Shown here: positions 29,357 through 38,147 of the stretch, piece by piece
Position numbering within the stretch: position 1 is the stretch's first letter
Layout of the letters: the number at the start of each line of letters is the position of its first letter
Origin: Steroidobacteraceae bacterium
Lineage (GTDB): Bacteria; Pseudomonadota; Gammaproteobacteria; Steroidobacterales; Steroidobacteraceae
Length of the DNA stretch: 64,000 bases
NCBI GenBank assembly: GCA_025458905.1
Contig: JALORN010000001.1
Span: 1-64,000, forward strand
Direction of reading: 5' to 3'
Position numbers and translations under genes: made by a program
Notes under the pieces: model-generated
What the model was told of the DNA's origin: nothing
Seen by the model: the letters and a program-made list of their open reading frames with translations, nothing else
Database searches by the model: none

Positions 29357-30718
29357 ATGATCAGTCACTCTGGCGCCGCGCGCGCCCTGCGCGTCCGTGC
29401 CCTCGCCCCGCTGTTCGCAATCGCCGTGGCTTCCCTGTCCGCCGCCCGGGCACAGTCGCCCGAGGCGGCGGCGCCGCCGCTGCCGGTGCGCGTGATCACC
29501 GGCGCCAACGTCGCGAACCTCGAAGGCGGCGCGCCGATCCGCAACGCGGTCGTCGTGATCACCGGGGACCGGATCACTGCGGTCGGGCCCGCCGGACAGG
29601 TTCAGGTCCCGGCCGGTGCGAAGGAGCTGAGGCTGCCGGGCAAGTGGCTGGCGCCGGGCCTGATGAACATGCACACGCACTTCGGCCTCGAGCTGCCCGG
29701 CACGGCGATGCTCGACACGCAGAACGAGACCGACGGGGAGCTCGCGCTGCGCATGGCGATCAACGCGCGCAAGTCGCTGCTCGCGGGGACCACCACCGTG
29801 CGCACCCCGGGCGAGCAGCGCGACGCGATCTTCGGCCTGAAGCGCGCGATCGACCGCGGCGACTACCCCGGTCCGCGCATCTGGCCCGCGGGCGCGCCGA
29901 TCGTGCCCACCGGCGGCCACAGCTCCAAGCCGCTGTACGACGGCATCGACGGCGCCGAGGAGGTGCGCAAGGAGACGCGTCGCCAGATCCTGCTCGGTGC
30001 CAGGTGGATCAAGATCACGATCTCCCGCGGCATCGCCAGCACCGGCGACATCGCCGCCGCCGACATGACGATCGACGAGATGCGCGCCGCCACCGACATC
30101 GCGCACCGCCAGGGCGTCAAGGTGGCCGCCCACACCGGCTCGCCGCAGGCGACGCTCGACGCGCTCACCGCCGGCGTCGACAGCTTCGAGCACGGCTACT
30201 TCCTCAACGACGAGGTCTTCAGGAAGATCAAGGCCGCCAACGCCTGGTACGTGCCCACCATCGTCGTCAGCCAGGAGGGCGCGATGGAGTTCTTCCGCAA
30301 GATCGGCTCGACGCCGTTCTACCTCGCGCGGGTCAAGATGGTCGGCCGCTCGCACTGGGCCGCGCTGCAGTCGGCGATCCGCAACGACGTCAACATCGCG
30401 ATGGGCAGCGACCAGTTCCCGTGGGAGCCGAACCAGGGCACGGTCGCCTCGATCCGCGAGATCGAGCTCTACCAGGAAGCCGGCATGACCGCGCTGCAGG
30501 CGCTGCGCACCGCGACCGTGAACACCGCGCGGATGCTCGGTGCCGAGGCCGACCTCGGCCAGGTCGCGCCGGGCAAGTATGCCGACATCATCGCGATGGA
30601 CGCCGACCCGACCCGGGACACGCGCGCCCTGCGCTCGCTGTTCCTCGTGATGAAGGGTGGCGAGGTGGTCCGCAACGACCTCGACCCGGGATCGGTCGCG
30701 AAGACCGGCATCTACTGA
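29357..30718 (+). CDS. Exported amidohydrolase (imidazolonepropionase-like)
   Basis: 453 residues. A signal peptide (LAPLFAIAVASLSAARAQS) precedes the TIM-barrel amidohydrolase: first metal motif NMHTHFG, lysine-containing IKITISRG, histidines in AAHTGSPQ and FEHGYF, and the aspartate in MGSDQFPW, with the closing YADIIAMDADP typical of the subgroup. Such enzymes hydrolyse amide or C-N bonds in peptides or small molecules. It is followed after 4 bases by DUF3311 and an SSS symporter, so the product is probably taken up directly. ATG 29357 is chosen for the signal peptide. Confidence 0.88.
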   Translation: MISHSGAARALRVRALAPLFAIAVASLSAARAQSPEAAAPPLPVRVITGANVANLEGGAPIRNAVVVITGDRITAVGPAGQVQVPAGAKELRLPGKWLAPGLMNMHTHFGLELPGTAMLDTQNETDGELALRMAINARKSLLAGTTTVRTPGEQRDAIFGLKRAIDRGDYPGPRIWPAGAPIVPTGGHSSKPLYDGIDGAEEVRKETRRQILLGARWIKITISRGIASTGDIAAADMTIDEMRAATDIAHRQGVKVAAHTGSPQATLDALTAGVDSFEHGYFLNDEVFRKIKAANAWYVPTIVVSQEGAMEFFRKIGSTPFYLARVKMVGRSHWAALQSAIRNDVNIAMGSDQFPWEPNQGTVASIREIELYQEAGMTALQALRTATVNTARMLGAEADLGQVAPGKYADIIAMDADPTRDTRALRSLFLVMKGGEVVRNDLDPGSVAKTGIY

Positions 30719-30722
30719 TCCG

Positions 30723-31028
30723 ATGCCGGCCGAGACCCCCGGGGCGGCGCGGCCGCGCAGCCGCGCGCATCGCTGGCTGCTGCTGCTGCCGTTCGCCTGG
30801 CAGGTCGCGCTGGTGCCACTGGTCGACGACCTCGCGCTGCGCCCGCTGGGGCTGCCGTTCCCGATGGCCTGGCAGATGCTCGGCATCGTCTTCACGACCC
30901 TGGTGATCGGCGTCGTGTTCGCGATCGACCGGCGGATCGACGCTGCGCAGGGCCCGGAGCCCGAGATCGCGGCCGCGCTCGCGACGCGCGCCGAGGCGCA
31001 GCGCCCCGGCTCGCCGGCCGGCCACTGA
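30723..31028 (+). CDS. DUF3311 small membrane protein, symporter partner
   Basis: 101 residues with two membrane segments (WLLLLPFAWQVALVPLVDDL; AWQMLGIVFTTLVIGVVFAI) and a polar Ala/Glu-rich tail. DUF3311 proteins are almost always encoded directly before an SSS-family sodium/solute symporter, as here (6 bases between), and are thought to form an accessory subunit. It starts 4 bases after the amidohydrolase stop. Confidence 0.85.
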   Translation: MPAETPGAARPRSRAHRWLLLLPFAWQVALVPLVDDLALRPLGLPFPMAWQMLGIVFTTLVIGVVFAIDRRIDAAQGPEPEIAAALATRAEAQRPGSPAGH

Positions 31029-31034
31029 GCGCCG

Positions 31035-32504
31035 ATGGCCCTTGCGCTGCCGCTGGCGATCGTGCTCGGCACCATGCTCGGTGCGCTGTGGTACGGACAG
31101 CGCGAGGCTCGCGCGCGCTCGATGGACGAGTGGGCGGTCGGCGGCCGGCGCTTCGGCAGCTGGATCTTCTGGTTCGTCAACGCCGGCGAGATCTACACCA
31201 CCTTCGCGGTGCTCGGCATCTCCGGCTATGCCTGGGCCTTCGGCGCGCCCGCCTACATCGCCTTCACATCGGTTTCGCTCGCCTGCGCCCTCGGCTACTG
31301 GCTGCAGCCAAGGATCTGGGCCGCGGGCCGCCGCCACGGCCTGGTCACCCAGGCGGACTTCTTCGCGCAGCACTACGGCGCCACCTGGCTGTCGGTGATC
31401 GTCGGCATCGCCGGCATCGCCGCGCTGGTGGTCTACGTGCAGATCCAGATCACGGCGCTGTCGCTGATCCTGCGCCTCACGGTCGGCCCCGGGATCTCGG
31501 CGCTGCAGTCCGCGCTGCTCGCGGCGGCGGTGATGCTGGCCTTTGTGTACGTCGCCGGCCTGCGCTCGGCGGCGTTCGCCGCCGGCGTCAAGGACGTGCT
31601 GATGATCGTGATGATCGTCGGCCTCAGCCTCGGCGTCGCCGAGCGCGTCGGGGCCTCCTCGATGCTGGAGGTCTACCGCCTCGCGCAGGAGCGCTTCCCG
31701 GGTATCGGCGACTTCCCCGGCCTGAAGCCCGAGGCCGGCCTGACGGCCACCTGGCTGGTGACGGCGGCGCTCAACGTCGCGCTCGGCACCTGGATCTTCC
31801 CGCACATGTTCCAGCTCGCCTACTCGGCGGGCAGCGTCGAGGCGATCCGTCGCAACGCGACCTGGCAACCGCTCTACTCGCTGTCGTACTTCTTCATCAT
31901 CCTGCTCGGTTTCGGCGCGCTGCTGGCCGGGACGCAGCCCGCCGACGGCAACCTCAATGCGGTGCTGCTGCAGTTCGTGGCCGAGCGCTATCCGGCCTGG
32001 GCGGTCGGGCTGCTCGCGGGCGGCGCGACGCTGCTCGCGCTGGTGCCGGGCTCGATCCTGCTGCTCGGCGCCGCATCGATCTTCGGCCGCAACGTCGTGC
32101 TGCCGCTGAAGCGCGACCTCGGCGACGCGGCCGTGCTCTGGGTGTCGCGGCTCGCGATGGTGGCCTTCGCCGGCATCGCGGCCTGGCTGACGCTCACCTC
32201 CAACAGGTCGCTGGTCGAGATCGGGCTCTCGGCGTACGCGGCGATCGGCATGCTCGCCCCGGGCGTGTTCCTGGCGTTCCTGTGGCCGCGCGCCAGCGCG
32301 GTCGGCGTGTTCGCCGGCATCGTCGCGGGCTACCTCGCGCTGCTGTGGCCGGCGGCGGCGGACCTCGGCAAGAGCCTGCTGCCGGAGTGGGACAGTGGCC
32401 TCGTGGCGATGCTCGTCAACGCGGCCGTCGCGGTGCTCGCGAGCCTCGCGTGGCCGGCGCCGGCGCGCGCGCGCGTGAACGCGGCGCCCGCCGCCGGCGC
32501 CTGA
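31035..32504 (+). CDS. SSS-family sodium:solute symporter
   Basis: 489 residues with about 13 hydrophobic membrane segments. Family features include SMDEWAVGGRRFGSWIFWFVNAGEIYTTFAVLG (the first-helix region), LGYWLQPRIWAAGRRHGLVTQADFFAQHYG and ALVPGSILLLGAASIFGRNVV. The arrangement with DUF3311 is that of MctP-like carboxylate or amino-acid permeases. The likely cargo is the product of the upstream exported amidohydrolase, driven by sodium or protons (inference). Last gene of the three-gene operon. Confidence 0.9.
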   Translation: MALALPLAIVLGTMLGALWYGQREARARSMDEWAVGGRRFGSWIFWFVNAGEIYTTFAVLGISGYAWAFGAPAYIAFTSVSLACALGYWLQPRIWAAGRRHGLVTQADFFAQHYGATWLSVIVGIAGIAALVVYVQIQITALSLILRLTVGPGISALQSALLAAAVMLAFVYVAGLRSAAFAAGVKDVLMIVMIVGLSLGVAERVGASSMLEVYRLAQERFPGIGDFPGLKPEAGLTATWLVTAALNVALGTWIFPHMFQLAYSAGSVEAIRRNATWQPLYSLSYFFIILLGFGALLAGTQPADGNLNAVLLQFVAERYPAWAVGLLAGGATLLALVPGSILLLGAASIFGRNVVLPLKRDLGDAAVLWVSRLAMVAFAGIAAWLTLTSNRSLVEIGLSAYAAIGMLAPGVFLAFLWPRASAVGVFAGIVAGYLALLWPAAADLGKSLLPEWDSGLVAMLVNAAVAVLASLAWPAPARARVNAAPAAGA

Positions 32505-32569
32505 GGCTCGAGGCATCGGCCAGTCGATCGCAGGATCCCGGCACTGGCACCGTGCGCCGCACGCTGGCC

Positions 32570-32575
32570 TACAAT
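32570..32575 (+). promoter_or_regulatory. Possible -10 element of the eipA transcript
   Basis: tacaat lies 39 bases before the eipA ATG in the 109-base gap after the symporter gene. A tggcac upstream is 19 bases away, a poor -35 and spacer, so this is a weak candidate. Confidence 0.35.
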
Positions 32576-32613
32576 GTCGGCTGGAACGAGTCCTTCCACG
32601 CAGGGGATCCGCG

Positions 32614-33216
32614 ATGAACACCACCCGCACCGCCCTGGCGACGCTCGCCGCGCTGCTGCTGCTCGCCGCCGCGCCATCGGCGCCCGTGCTGGCCCAGTCT
32701 GGCGGCGCCAAGAAATCCCCGCCGGCTTCCCAGTCGACCTACTCCGACGACGAGATCGCCAAGGCCGCGAACGACTTCTTCGCCACCGGCGCGAAGGAAC
32801 TCGGACAGGTGCTGCAGAAGGTGCTAAAGGAGAAGGGGCAGCCGGTCGCGATCATCCGCGGCGAGGAGGCCGGCGGCGCGATCGGCGTAGGCCTGCGCTA
32901 CGGACAGGGCGAGCTGCAGTTCAAGGGCGGCGGTGCACGCAAGATCTACTGGCAAGGCCCGTCGATCGGCTTCGACGTAGGTGGCAATGCCGTCAAGGTC
33001 TTCGCGCTGGTCTACGACCTGCCGAACCAGGACGCGCTGTTCCGCCGCCATCCCGGCGTCGACGGCAGCCTCTACTTCGTCGGCGGCTTCGGCGTGAACT
33101 ACGTGCAGCGCGACCAGACCGTGATCGCCCCCGTGCGCTTCGGCATCGGCTGGCGGCAGGGCATCAACCTCGGCTACATGAACTTCTCGCGCGACAAGCG
33201 ACTCAACCCCTTCTGA
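32614..33216 (+). CDS. eipA: EipA (DUF1134) periplasmic envelope-integrity protein
   Basis: 200 residues with a signal peptide (LAALLLLAAAPSAPVLAQ) and the DUF1134 core: YSDDEIAKAANDFFATGAKELGQVLQKVL, GLRYGQGELQFKGGGARKIYWQGPSIGFDVGG, NQDALFRRHPGVDGSLYFVGGFGVNY, APVRFGIGWRQGINLGYMNF. In Brucella and Caulobacter EipA is a small beta-barrel periplasmic protein needed for envelope integrity. It is followed after 11 bases by the exported flavin-barrel gene on the same strand. Confidence 0.88.
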   Translation: MNTTRTALATLAALLLLAAAPSAPVLAQSGGAKKSPPASQSTYSDDEIAKAANDFFATGAKELGQVLQKVLKEKGQPVAIIRGEEAGGAIGVGLRYGQGELQFKGGGARKIYWQGPSIGFDVGGNAVKVFALVYDLPNQDALFRRHPGVDGSLYFVGGFGVNYVQRDQTVIAPVRFGIGWRQGINLGYMNFSRDKRLNPF

Positions 33217-33227
33217 GGCATCGAGCC

Positions 33228-34121
33228 ATGCGCCAGGACAGCGACGATCGGAGGCCCCGCCACGCCCTGCCCCGTCTGCTCCGAACCGCCGGCCTCGCGA
33301 GCCTGCTCTGGTTGGGGACGTCCGCCACCGCCGCGGCCTCCCAGGGCAGCGCCGGGACGGCGGTCCAGAGTGTGACGCCGTCCCCACCCGCGCCGGCCGC
33401 CGCCGCCCCGGCTGCCGTGGACGGCCCGCCGATGATCGCCGCGGACGGCAAGATCGTCCCCGGCCCGCCCATCACGCCGCAGCAGGTCAAGAGCGCGCGC
33501 CACCCACGCTACCCGGCAGGCTGGACCTGCGCCGAGTGCCACGACGTCTCGTTCGGCGTCGATTTCGTCTCGAGCGCGAGCCGCCAGTACGCCAACAACT
33601 TCGCCGCCCTGCCGCAGGAGGCGATCTGGGAGCGGATCGTGCAGTTCCTGCCGGGCCGCGAGCGCTTCGCGATGGCGACCGCCCACGAGGGCCGCCCGGT
33701 CGCCACCACCGTCGACATGGTGCTCGACAAGGAAGAGAAGGTCTTCTACATCGTCTCGGAGAAGGGCACCGAGAAGCTGATGCAACTGAAGGAGAACCCG
33801 CAGTTCAGCGCGGTCCGCGCCGATGGCTGGACGGTGGCCGCCGGCGGCGCGCGCCAGTGGGTCAGCGTGCAGGTGAACGGCGAGGCGGAGCTGATCGGGG
33901 CGCAGGACCCGCGCTTCCTGCCGACGCTCGAGAAGTACAGCCTGGTGCGGATCTCGAAGGAGCGGGCCGTGCGCCGCTTCGACATCCAGCGCGTCACTCC
34001 GCGCGAGATCGTGCTGTTCGACACCACGCTGCTGAAGGACGGACAGTCGCCCTACCAGTACTGGAACCGTCCCGCCGCGCCGCGCGAGGCCCCGCCGCAG
34101 GGGCGCACGCCGGGACGCTGA
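33228..34121 (+). CDS. Exported pyridoxamine-5'-phosphate-oxidase-like protein with a CxxCH motif
   Basis: 297 residues. A signal-like N terminus (LLRTAGLASLLWLGTSATAAAS) is followed by a proline/alanine linker, then WTCAECHDV, an exact CxxCH heme-c attachment motif with Cys101, Cys104 and His105 (bases 33528-33542). The C-terminal domain is a split-barrel (ATAHEGRPVATTVDMVLDKEEKVFYIVSEKGTEKLMQLKENPQFSAVRADGW), the fold of PNP oxidases and F420 or FMN reductases. If the motif carries heme, this would be a heme-c/flavin-barrel fusion in the periplasm; a single CxxCH could instead be a disulfide or a metal site. Neighbour of eipA. Confidence 0.75.
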   Translation: MRQDSDDRRPRHALPRLLRTAGLASLLWLGTSATAAASQGSAGTAVQSVTPSPPAPAAAAPAAVDGPPMIAADGKIVPGPPITPQQVKSARHPRYPAGWTCAECHDVSFGVDFVSSASRQYANNFAALPQEAIWERIVQFLPGRERFAMATAHEGRPVATTVDMVLDKEEKVFYIVSEKGTEKLMQLKENPQFSAVRADGWTVAAGGARQWVSVQVNGEAELIGAQDPRFLPTLEKYSLVRISKERAVRRFDIQRVTPREIVLFDTTLLKDGQSPYQYWNRPAAPREAPPQGRTPGR

Positions 34122-34129
34122 GCGCCCGG

Positions 34130-34160
34130 CGCGCGACGGTGGCGCCCTTCCGGTCGCGCG
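34130..34160. terminator. Inverted repeat between converging genes
   Basis: cgcgcgac (34130-34137) pairs perfectly with gtcgcgcg (34153-34160) around a 15-base loop, filling the whole gap between the PNPOx-like and methyltransferase stops. There is no T tract on either strand, so a bidirectional terminator is only possible. Confidence 0.35.
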
Positions 34161-35042
34161 TCACCCCTTGGTGAAGCGCAGCGTCATGCGGTCGGACTCG
34201 CCGATCGCGTCGTACTTGCGGCGGTCGAACGTCGGGTCGGCGGGCTTGCCGGAGCCGTAGGGCACCGTGGTGCGCGTCGGCGGCAGGGTCCAGACGCCGA
34301 AAGGATGGTCCTTGGTGTCCTTCGGGTTGGCGTTGATCTCGGACTTCGCGACCAGCTTCAGCCCCGCTTTCTGCGCCTGCTCGATCACGTAGGCCTCGGT
34401 CACGTAGCCATTGGCGGCCTTCGGATCCTGCGGACCGGGGTTCGCACGGTGCGCCTCGATGGCCAGCGAACCGCCGGGCTTGAGCCCGCGCGCGAGCTCG
34501 GCGAAGTTGCGCGCGACCATGCCATCCTGGCGCATCCAGCCGTGGATCGAGCGCGAGACGAGGATGAAGTCGTAGGCATTCTCGGGCAGCGGGGGCGCGG
34601 TCATGCCCCAGTTGACCAGTTGCACCTTGCCGTAGAGCGCCGGGTCGCCGAACTTCTTCTCGAAGGCGGCGCGCATCTCGCGCGCCGCCGGCGTGATCGA
34701 CGGGTTGGTGAGGTCGGGGGCCGTGGCGCTGTACTGGCCCCGGGTACGCGCTGCATAGGGCGCGAGGATCTGCGTCCACCAGCCGTCGCCGCCCGGCTGG
34801 ACCTCGAGGATCGACGCGCCCGGCTTCAGGCCCCAGAAGGCCAGTGCCTCGGCGGGTCGGCGCTGTGCATCGCGCGCCTTCTGATCGGCGCCGCGCCATT
34901 CGCCGGCGATCACGGCGGCGAGCGCGGCATCGCCCGCCGCCGGCGCAGCCGCCGTCGCGGCACCGGCGCCGGCACCGGTCGCGAACACGAGCCCGAGCGC
35001 GGCCAGCACCGCGCGACGCGACTGCAGGGAGAGATGGGACAT
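34161..35042 (-). CDS. Exported class I SAM-dependent methyltransferase (COG4798 type)
   Basis: 293 residues. The first 35 residues are a signal with an SRR pair (SRRAVLAALGLVFATGAGAGAATAAA), Sec or weak Tat. The methyltransferase core has EALAFWGLKPGASILEVQPGGDGWWTQILAPYA (motif I region), YDFILVSRSIHGW, and LKPGGSLAIEAHRANPGP. This is the COG4798 group of predicted methyltransferases, which commonly carry signal peptides though SAM is not known in the periplasm. Function unknown. Ends 39 bases from the converging PNPOx-like gene; starts 68 bases after the Sel1/ASCH gene. Confidence 0.8.
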   Translation of the reverse strand: MSHLSLQSRRAVLAALGLVFATGAGAGAATAAAPAAGDAALAAVIAGEWRGADQKARDAQRRPAEALAFWGLKPGASILEVQPGGDGWWTQILAPYAARTRGQYSATAPDLTNPSITPAAREMRAAFEKKFGDPALYGKVQLVNWGMTAPPLPENAYDFILVSRSIHGWMRQDGMVARNFAELARGLKPGGSLAIEAHRANPGPQDPKAANGYVTEAYVIEQAQKAGLKLVAKSEINANPKDTKDHPFGVWTLPPTRTTVPYGSGKPADPTFDRRKYDAIGESDRMTLRFTKG

Positions 35043-35110
35043 CGGATGCTCCTGGTGTAGGGCCTGAAGGGGGCCCGAGCCTAGCAGAGGGCCCGCACCC
35101 GGCAAATCGC

Positions 35111-36262
35111 TCAGGGCCGGCAGGCGACCTCGAAGCGCTCGAGCGTGACGGGCATGGTCGCCGACCACTCGCGGCCGAGCGGCTTCAGTTCCCGGTTGAA
35201 GAAGTTCACGTGCAGCTCGCGCCAGGCCGCGAGCGGCCGGATCGGCTTGCCCTCGAAGCGGCTGTCGTCGGCCGTGACCTGGTCGAACGGCAGTTCCTTG
35301 ACCTCGGTGGTGCGGATCACCGCGGCGGCCTGGCCACCGGCGTCGAGCAGCACCGAATAGCCCCCGACCACGGGGCGCTGCGCGGGGTCGGCCTCGTACA
35401 GCCACGGCGAGGTGGTGGTGATCGTCTTCTCGCCGGAGAGGATCAGTGCATACATCGTGTTGGTCGACGCGGGCGTGACGCCGATGCGGCGCTCGCGCAC
35501 CGGCGCGCCGGCTCCGGCGCCGACCTGTAGTGCGCACCGCTCCCAGGCGGTGCGGGCGGCGTCGCCGAGCGGCGAGCGCCCGGCCGCCCGCACGGCTGCG
35601 ACCGGTGCGACGGACGCCGGCTGCGCACCCGGCGCACGCGCCGCGTAGGCGGCGCCGAGGTCCTCGACCAGCAGGGTCTCGTAGAAGTCGCGCGCCGCCG
35701 AGGCGGCGGCCTCGAGCATGCCGAGGCGCTCCTCCTCGGGCGCGACGTCACGACAGGCAGCGAAGCGCCCCTGCAGGGTGAAGCGCAGGTACTGCACCCG
35801 CGCCGCCTGCCGCCCACCCGCAGCCGAGCGTCGCCAGTAGGACTCCGCGAGGCAGGGATCGGTCGGCGCACCGGGGCGGTTGCGGGTGATGAAGGTGCCG
35901 AACACGAACTGTGCCTGGGCGTAGCCGCCGTCGGCCGAGCGCCGCATCTCCTCGACCGCGCGCCCGTTCTGGTTCGCGTAGAAGAGGATGCGCGCGAGCT
36001 GGTAGCGGGCGCGGGCATTGGCCGGGTCCGCGGCGACCACGCGCTCGCAGGCTGCGATCGCCACGGGCAGGTCGATCTTCTCGCGCTCGACGCCCGGCGA
36101 GGTCCGCATCGGGTCCTCCGGATGCGCGGCGAGCCGGTCGCATTCGTCGGGCGTGGCGGTGGCGGTCGACGCCGCGGGCGCGCCGGCGGGCGCAGCACCG
36201 GCGACCGGCAGCGCCGCGCCGGCGAGCAGCGCGGCCACGAGATGACGACGCATGGACATCAT
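35111..36262 (-). CDS. Exported Sel1/TPR protein with a C-terminal ASCH domain
   Basis: 383 residues. A signal peptide (RRHLVAALLAGAALPVAGAA) is followed by Sel1/TPR repeats (ACERVVAADPANARARYQLARILFYANQNGRAVEEMRRSADGGYAQAQFVFGTFI). The last 120 residues form an ASCH domain: MYALILSGEKTITTTSPW (the GxKT motif of YqfB-like ASCH proteins), then a beta-barrel (GGYSVLLDAGGQAAAVIRTTEVKELPFDQV) and the closing WRELHVNFFNRELKPLG. ASCH proteins bind or deacetylate modified nucleosides in the cytoplasm, so an exported version is unexpected. Several ATGs (36262, 36259, 36253) are possible; all keep the signal. Confidence 0.78.
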   Translation of the reverse strand: MMSMRRHLVAALLAGAALPVAGAAPAGAPAASTATATPDECDRLAAHPEDPMRTSPGVEREKIDLPVAIAACERVVAADPANARARYQLARILFYANQNGRAVEEMRRSADGGYAQAQFVFGTFITRNRPGAPTDPCLAESYWRRSAAGGRQAARVQYLRFTLQGRFAACRDVAPEEERLGMLEAAASAARDFYETLLVEDLGAAYAARAPGAQPASVAPVAAVRAAGRSPLGDAARTAWERCALQVGAGAGAPVRERRIGVTPASTNTMYALILSGEKTITTTSPWLYEADPAQRPVVGGYSVLLDAGGQAAAVIRTTEVKELPFDQVTADDSRFEGKPIRPLAAWRELHVNFFNRELKPLGREWSATMPVTLERFEVACRP

Positions 36263-36302
36263 GGCGTTCGGGCTCCGGACGGCAGCAACCACGGCGGCGC
36301 GA

Positions 36303-38147
36303 TCAGCGTCGCGACGCGATCCAGCGATCGACGTTCTCGCGCAGCGCCCACAGCGGAACGTACCCGTTCTCGAGCACCGCCGCATGGAACTCGCGCAGGT
36401 CGAATCGCGGGCCGAGCTCGCGGCGGGCGCGCTCGCGTTCCTCGACGATACGCAGCATGCCGACGGTGAACGCGGTCGCCTGGCCCGGCACCGCGAGGTA
36501 GCGGTCGACCGCCTGCTCGTTGGCCGCGTGAGGGCTCGGCGTGTTGTCGTCCAGCCAGCGGATCGCCTGCCCGCGGCTCCAGCGCTTCGCGTGCAGCCCG
36601 CTGTCGACCACGAGGCGCGTCGCGCGCCACAGCTCGCCGGCGAGGCGGCCGAAGTCCGAGTACGGGTCCTGGTAGAAGCCCATTTCGCGCGCCAGCCGCT
36701 CGGTATACAGGGCCCAACCCTCGACGAAGGCGGTGTCCTGCCACCAGCGGTTGACCTTGCGCAGCCGCGGGATCGTCGGGTCCACGAGGATGCTGGAGAT
36801 CTGCAGGTGATGGCCGGGGACAGCCTCGTGGTAGAGCAGGGCCTCCAGATCGTACAGCGGCCGCGTGTCGAGCCTCAGCAGGTTCAGGTAGACGATGCCG
36901 GGCCGGCTGCCATCGGGCGTGCCCGGCTCGTAGAAGCCGCCCGGTGCGCCCGCGGCACGATACGGTTCGGTCGCGCGGATCTCGAGCGGCAGCGCGGGCG
37001 GCTTCAGGAACGCCTCCGGCAGCCGCGCCTGCATGGCCGCGACGATGCGTCGCGCGCGCGCCACGTAGGCGGCGCGGCCGGCCTCGTCGTCGGCGAGGAA
37101 GAAACGCGGGTCCTGGCGGATCGACTGCATGAACTCCTGCAGCGAGCCCCGGGCGCCGAGCGTACGCATCAGCGCGCGCATCTCGCCGTGCGTGCGCTCC
37201 ACTTCCGCGAGACCGAGCCGGTGGATCGCCTCGGCGTCGAGCTCGGTGGTGGTGAACTGCCGCAACAGGAAGGCGTAGAAGGCGTCCCCCTCCGGCAGTT
37301 GCCAGGCGCCACCATCGACCGCCGCACGCGCCGCGTGCGCCTCCAGCGTCGCGAGCAGCCGCCGGTAGGCCGGCTCGAGGTCGCGCAGCAGCGCCCGCCG
37401 GGCGTCCTCGAGCAGCGCCTCGCGCTGCGGCCGCGGCAGGCGCAGCGGCATCACCTTGCGCGCGAAGTCCACCATGATCGGGCTGACGCCCGCCGGCTGG
37501 TGTGGCGCGCCGGTGATCACGTTGCGCGCCTGCGCGACCAGCAGCGGGTAGACGGACTTCGGCAGGTGGACGCCCGCGGCGGACTGCGCCTGCAGCCGCT
37601 GGGTCAACCCGTCGAGATGCACGCCGGACGCCGACAGCCGCCGCAACCACCGACGCGCGGATGCCAGGTCGGTCACGGGCTGGGTCGCGAGCACCCGAGG
37701 CACGTCGACGTGCGGGCCGACGATCTGGTTCAGCGGATAGAGATGGTCGCGCCAGCGGTCGCGCTCCAGCATCAGCCGCTGCTGGCCGACGAACACACGC
37801 TGCTGCAGGCGCTCGCGCGGACCGAGCGGCACGGCATCGAAGGCGCCGACGGCCTCCAGCTCGCGCCGCGCCAGCGCCGCTTCGGCGGCGAGGCCGGCGT
37901 CGGTCAGGTCCTCCCAGCGCTCGTCGCCGCGACGGTCGCCCTGCGCGGTGGCGAGCGTCGGGTTCGCGTCCAGCTGCCGCTCGTAGGCCGCGTCGAGGAA
38001 GGCGACGAAGCGCGCCGCCACCGCCGGATCCGGGGCCGCGCCCGCCGCGGCGGCGCGGGCGGTGACGACCACCATCGCGAGCGCCACAGGCCACGCCCGC
38101 GGCGCCGGCCGGCGGTCCACGCGCGCCGCACTGCGCCTCGTACTCAC
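36303..38147 (-). CDS. Exported DUF885 metalloprotein, probable peptidase (second of two)
   Basis: 614 residues from GTG 38147, which overlaps the stop of the aldo/keto reductase gene (GTGA). The N terminus is signal-like (PRAWPVALAMVVVTARAAAAG). The DUF885 domain shows YHEAVPGHHLQI (metal-binding, variant of HEGIPGHH), the glutamate in FVEGWALYTERLAREMG, and the conserved ending GQAIRWLDDNTPS, VDRYLAVPGQATAFTVGMLRIVEER. It is distinct in sequence from the copy at 27291-29207, so the two are not a recent duplication. It is the third gene of a coupled run (TIGR04076, aldo/keto reductase, DUF885). Confidence 0.88.
   Translation of the reverse strand: MSTRRSAARVDRRPAPRAWPVALAMVVVTARAAAAGAAPDPAVAARFVAFLDAAYERQLDANPTLATAQGDRRGDERWEDLTDAGLAAEAALARRELEAVGAFDAVPLGPRERLQQRVFVGQQRLMLERDRWRDHLYPLNQIVGPHVDVPRVLATQPVTDLASARRWLRRLSASGVHLDGLTQRLQAQSAAGVHLPKSVYPLLVAQARNVITGAPHQPAGVSPIMVDFARKVMPLRLPRPQREALLEDARRALLRDLEPAYRRLLATLEAHAARAAVDGGAWQLPEGDAFYAFLLRQFTTTELDAEAIHRLGLAEVERTHGEMRALMRTLGARGSLQEFMQSIRQDPRFFLADDEAGRAAYVARARRIVAAMQARLPEAFLKPPALPLEIRATEPYRAAGAPGGFYEPGTPDGSRPGIVYLNLLRLDTRPLYDLEALLYHEAVPGHHLQISSILVDPTIPRLRKVNRWWQDTAFVEGWALYTERLAREMGFYQDPYSDFGRLAGELWRATRLVVDSGLHAKRWSRGQAIRWLDDNTPSPHAANEQAVDRYLAVPGQATAFTVGMLRIVEERERARRELGPRFDLREFHAAVLENGYVPLWALRENVDRWIASRR

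Noticed and set aside
29243-32711. Long minus-strand frames opposite the amidohydrolase and symporter
   Set aside because: They run across three good plus-strand genes and have Arg/Asp/His-rich shadow composition.
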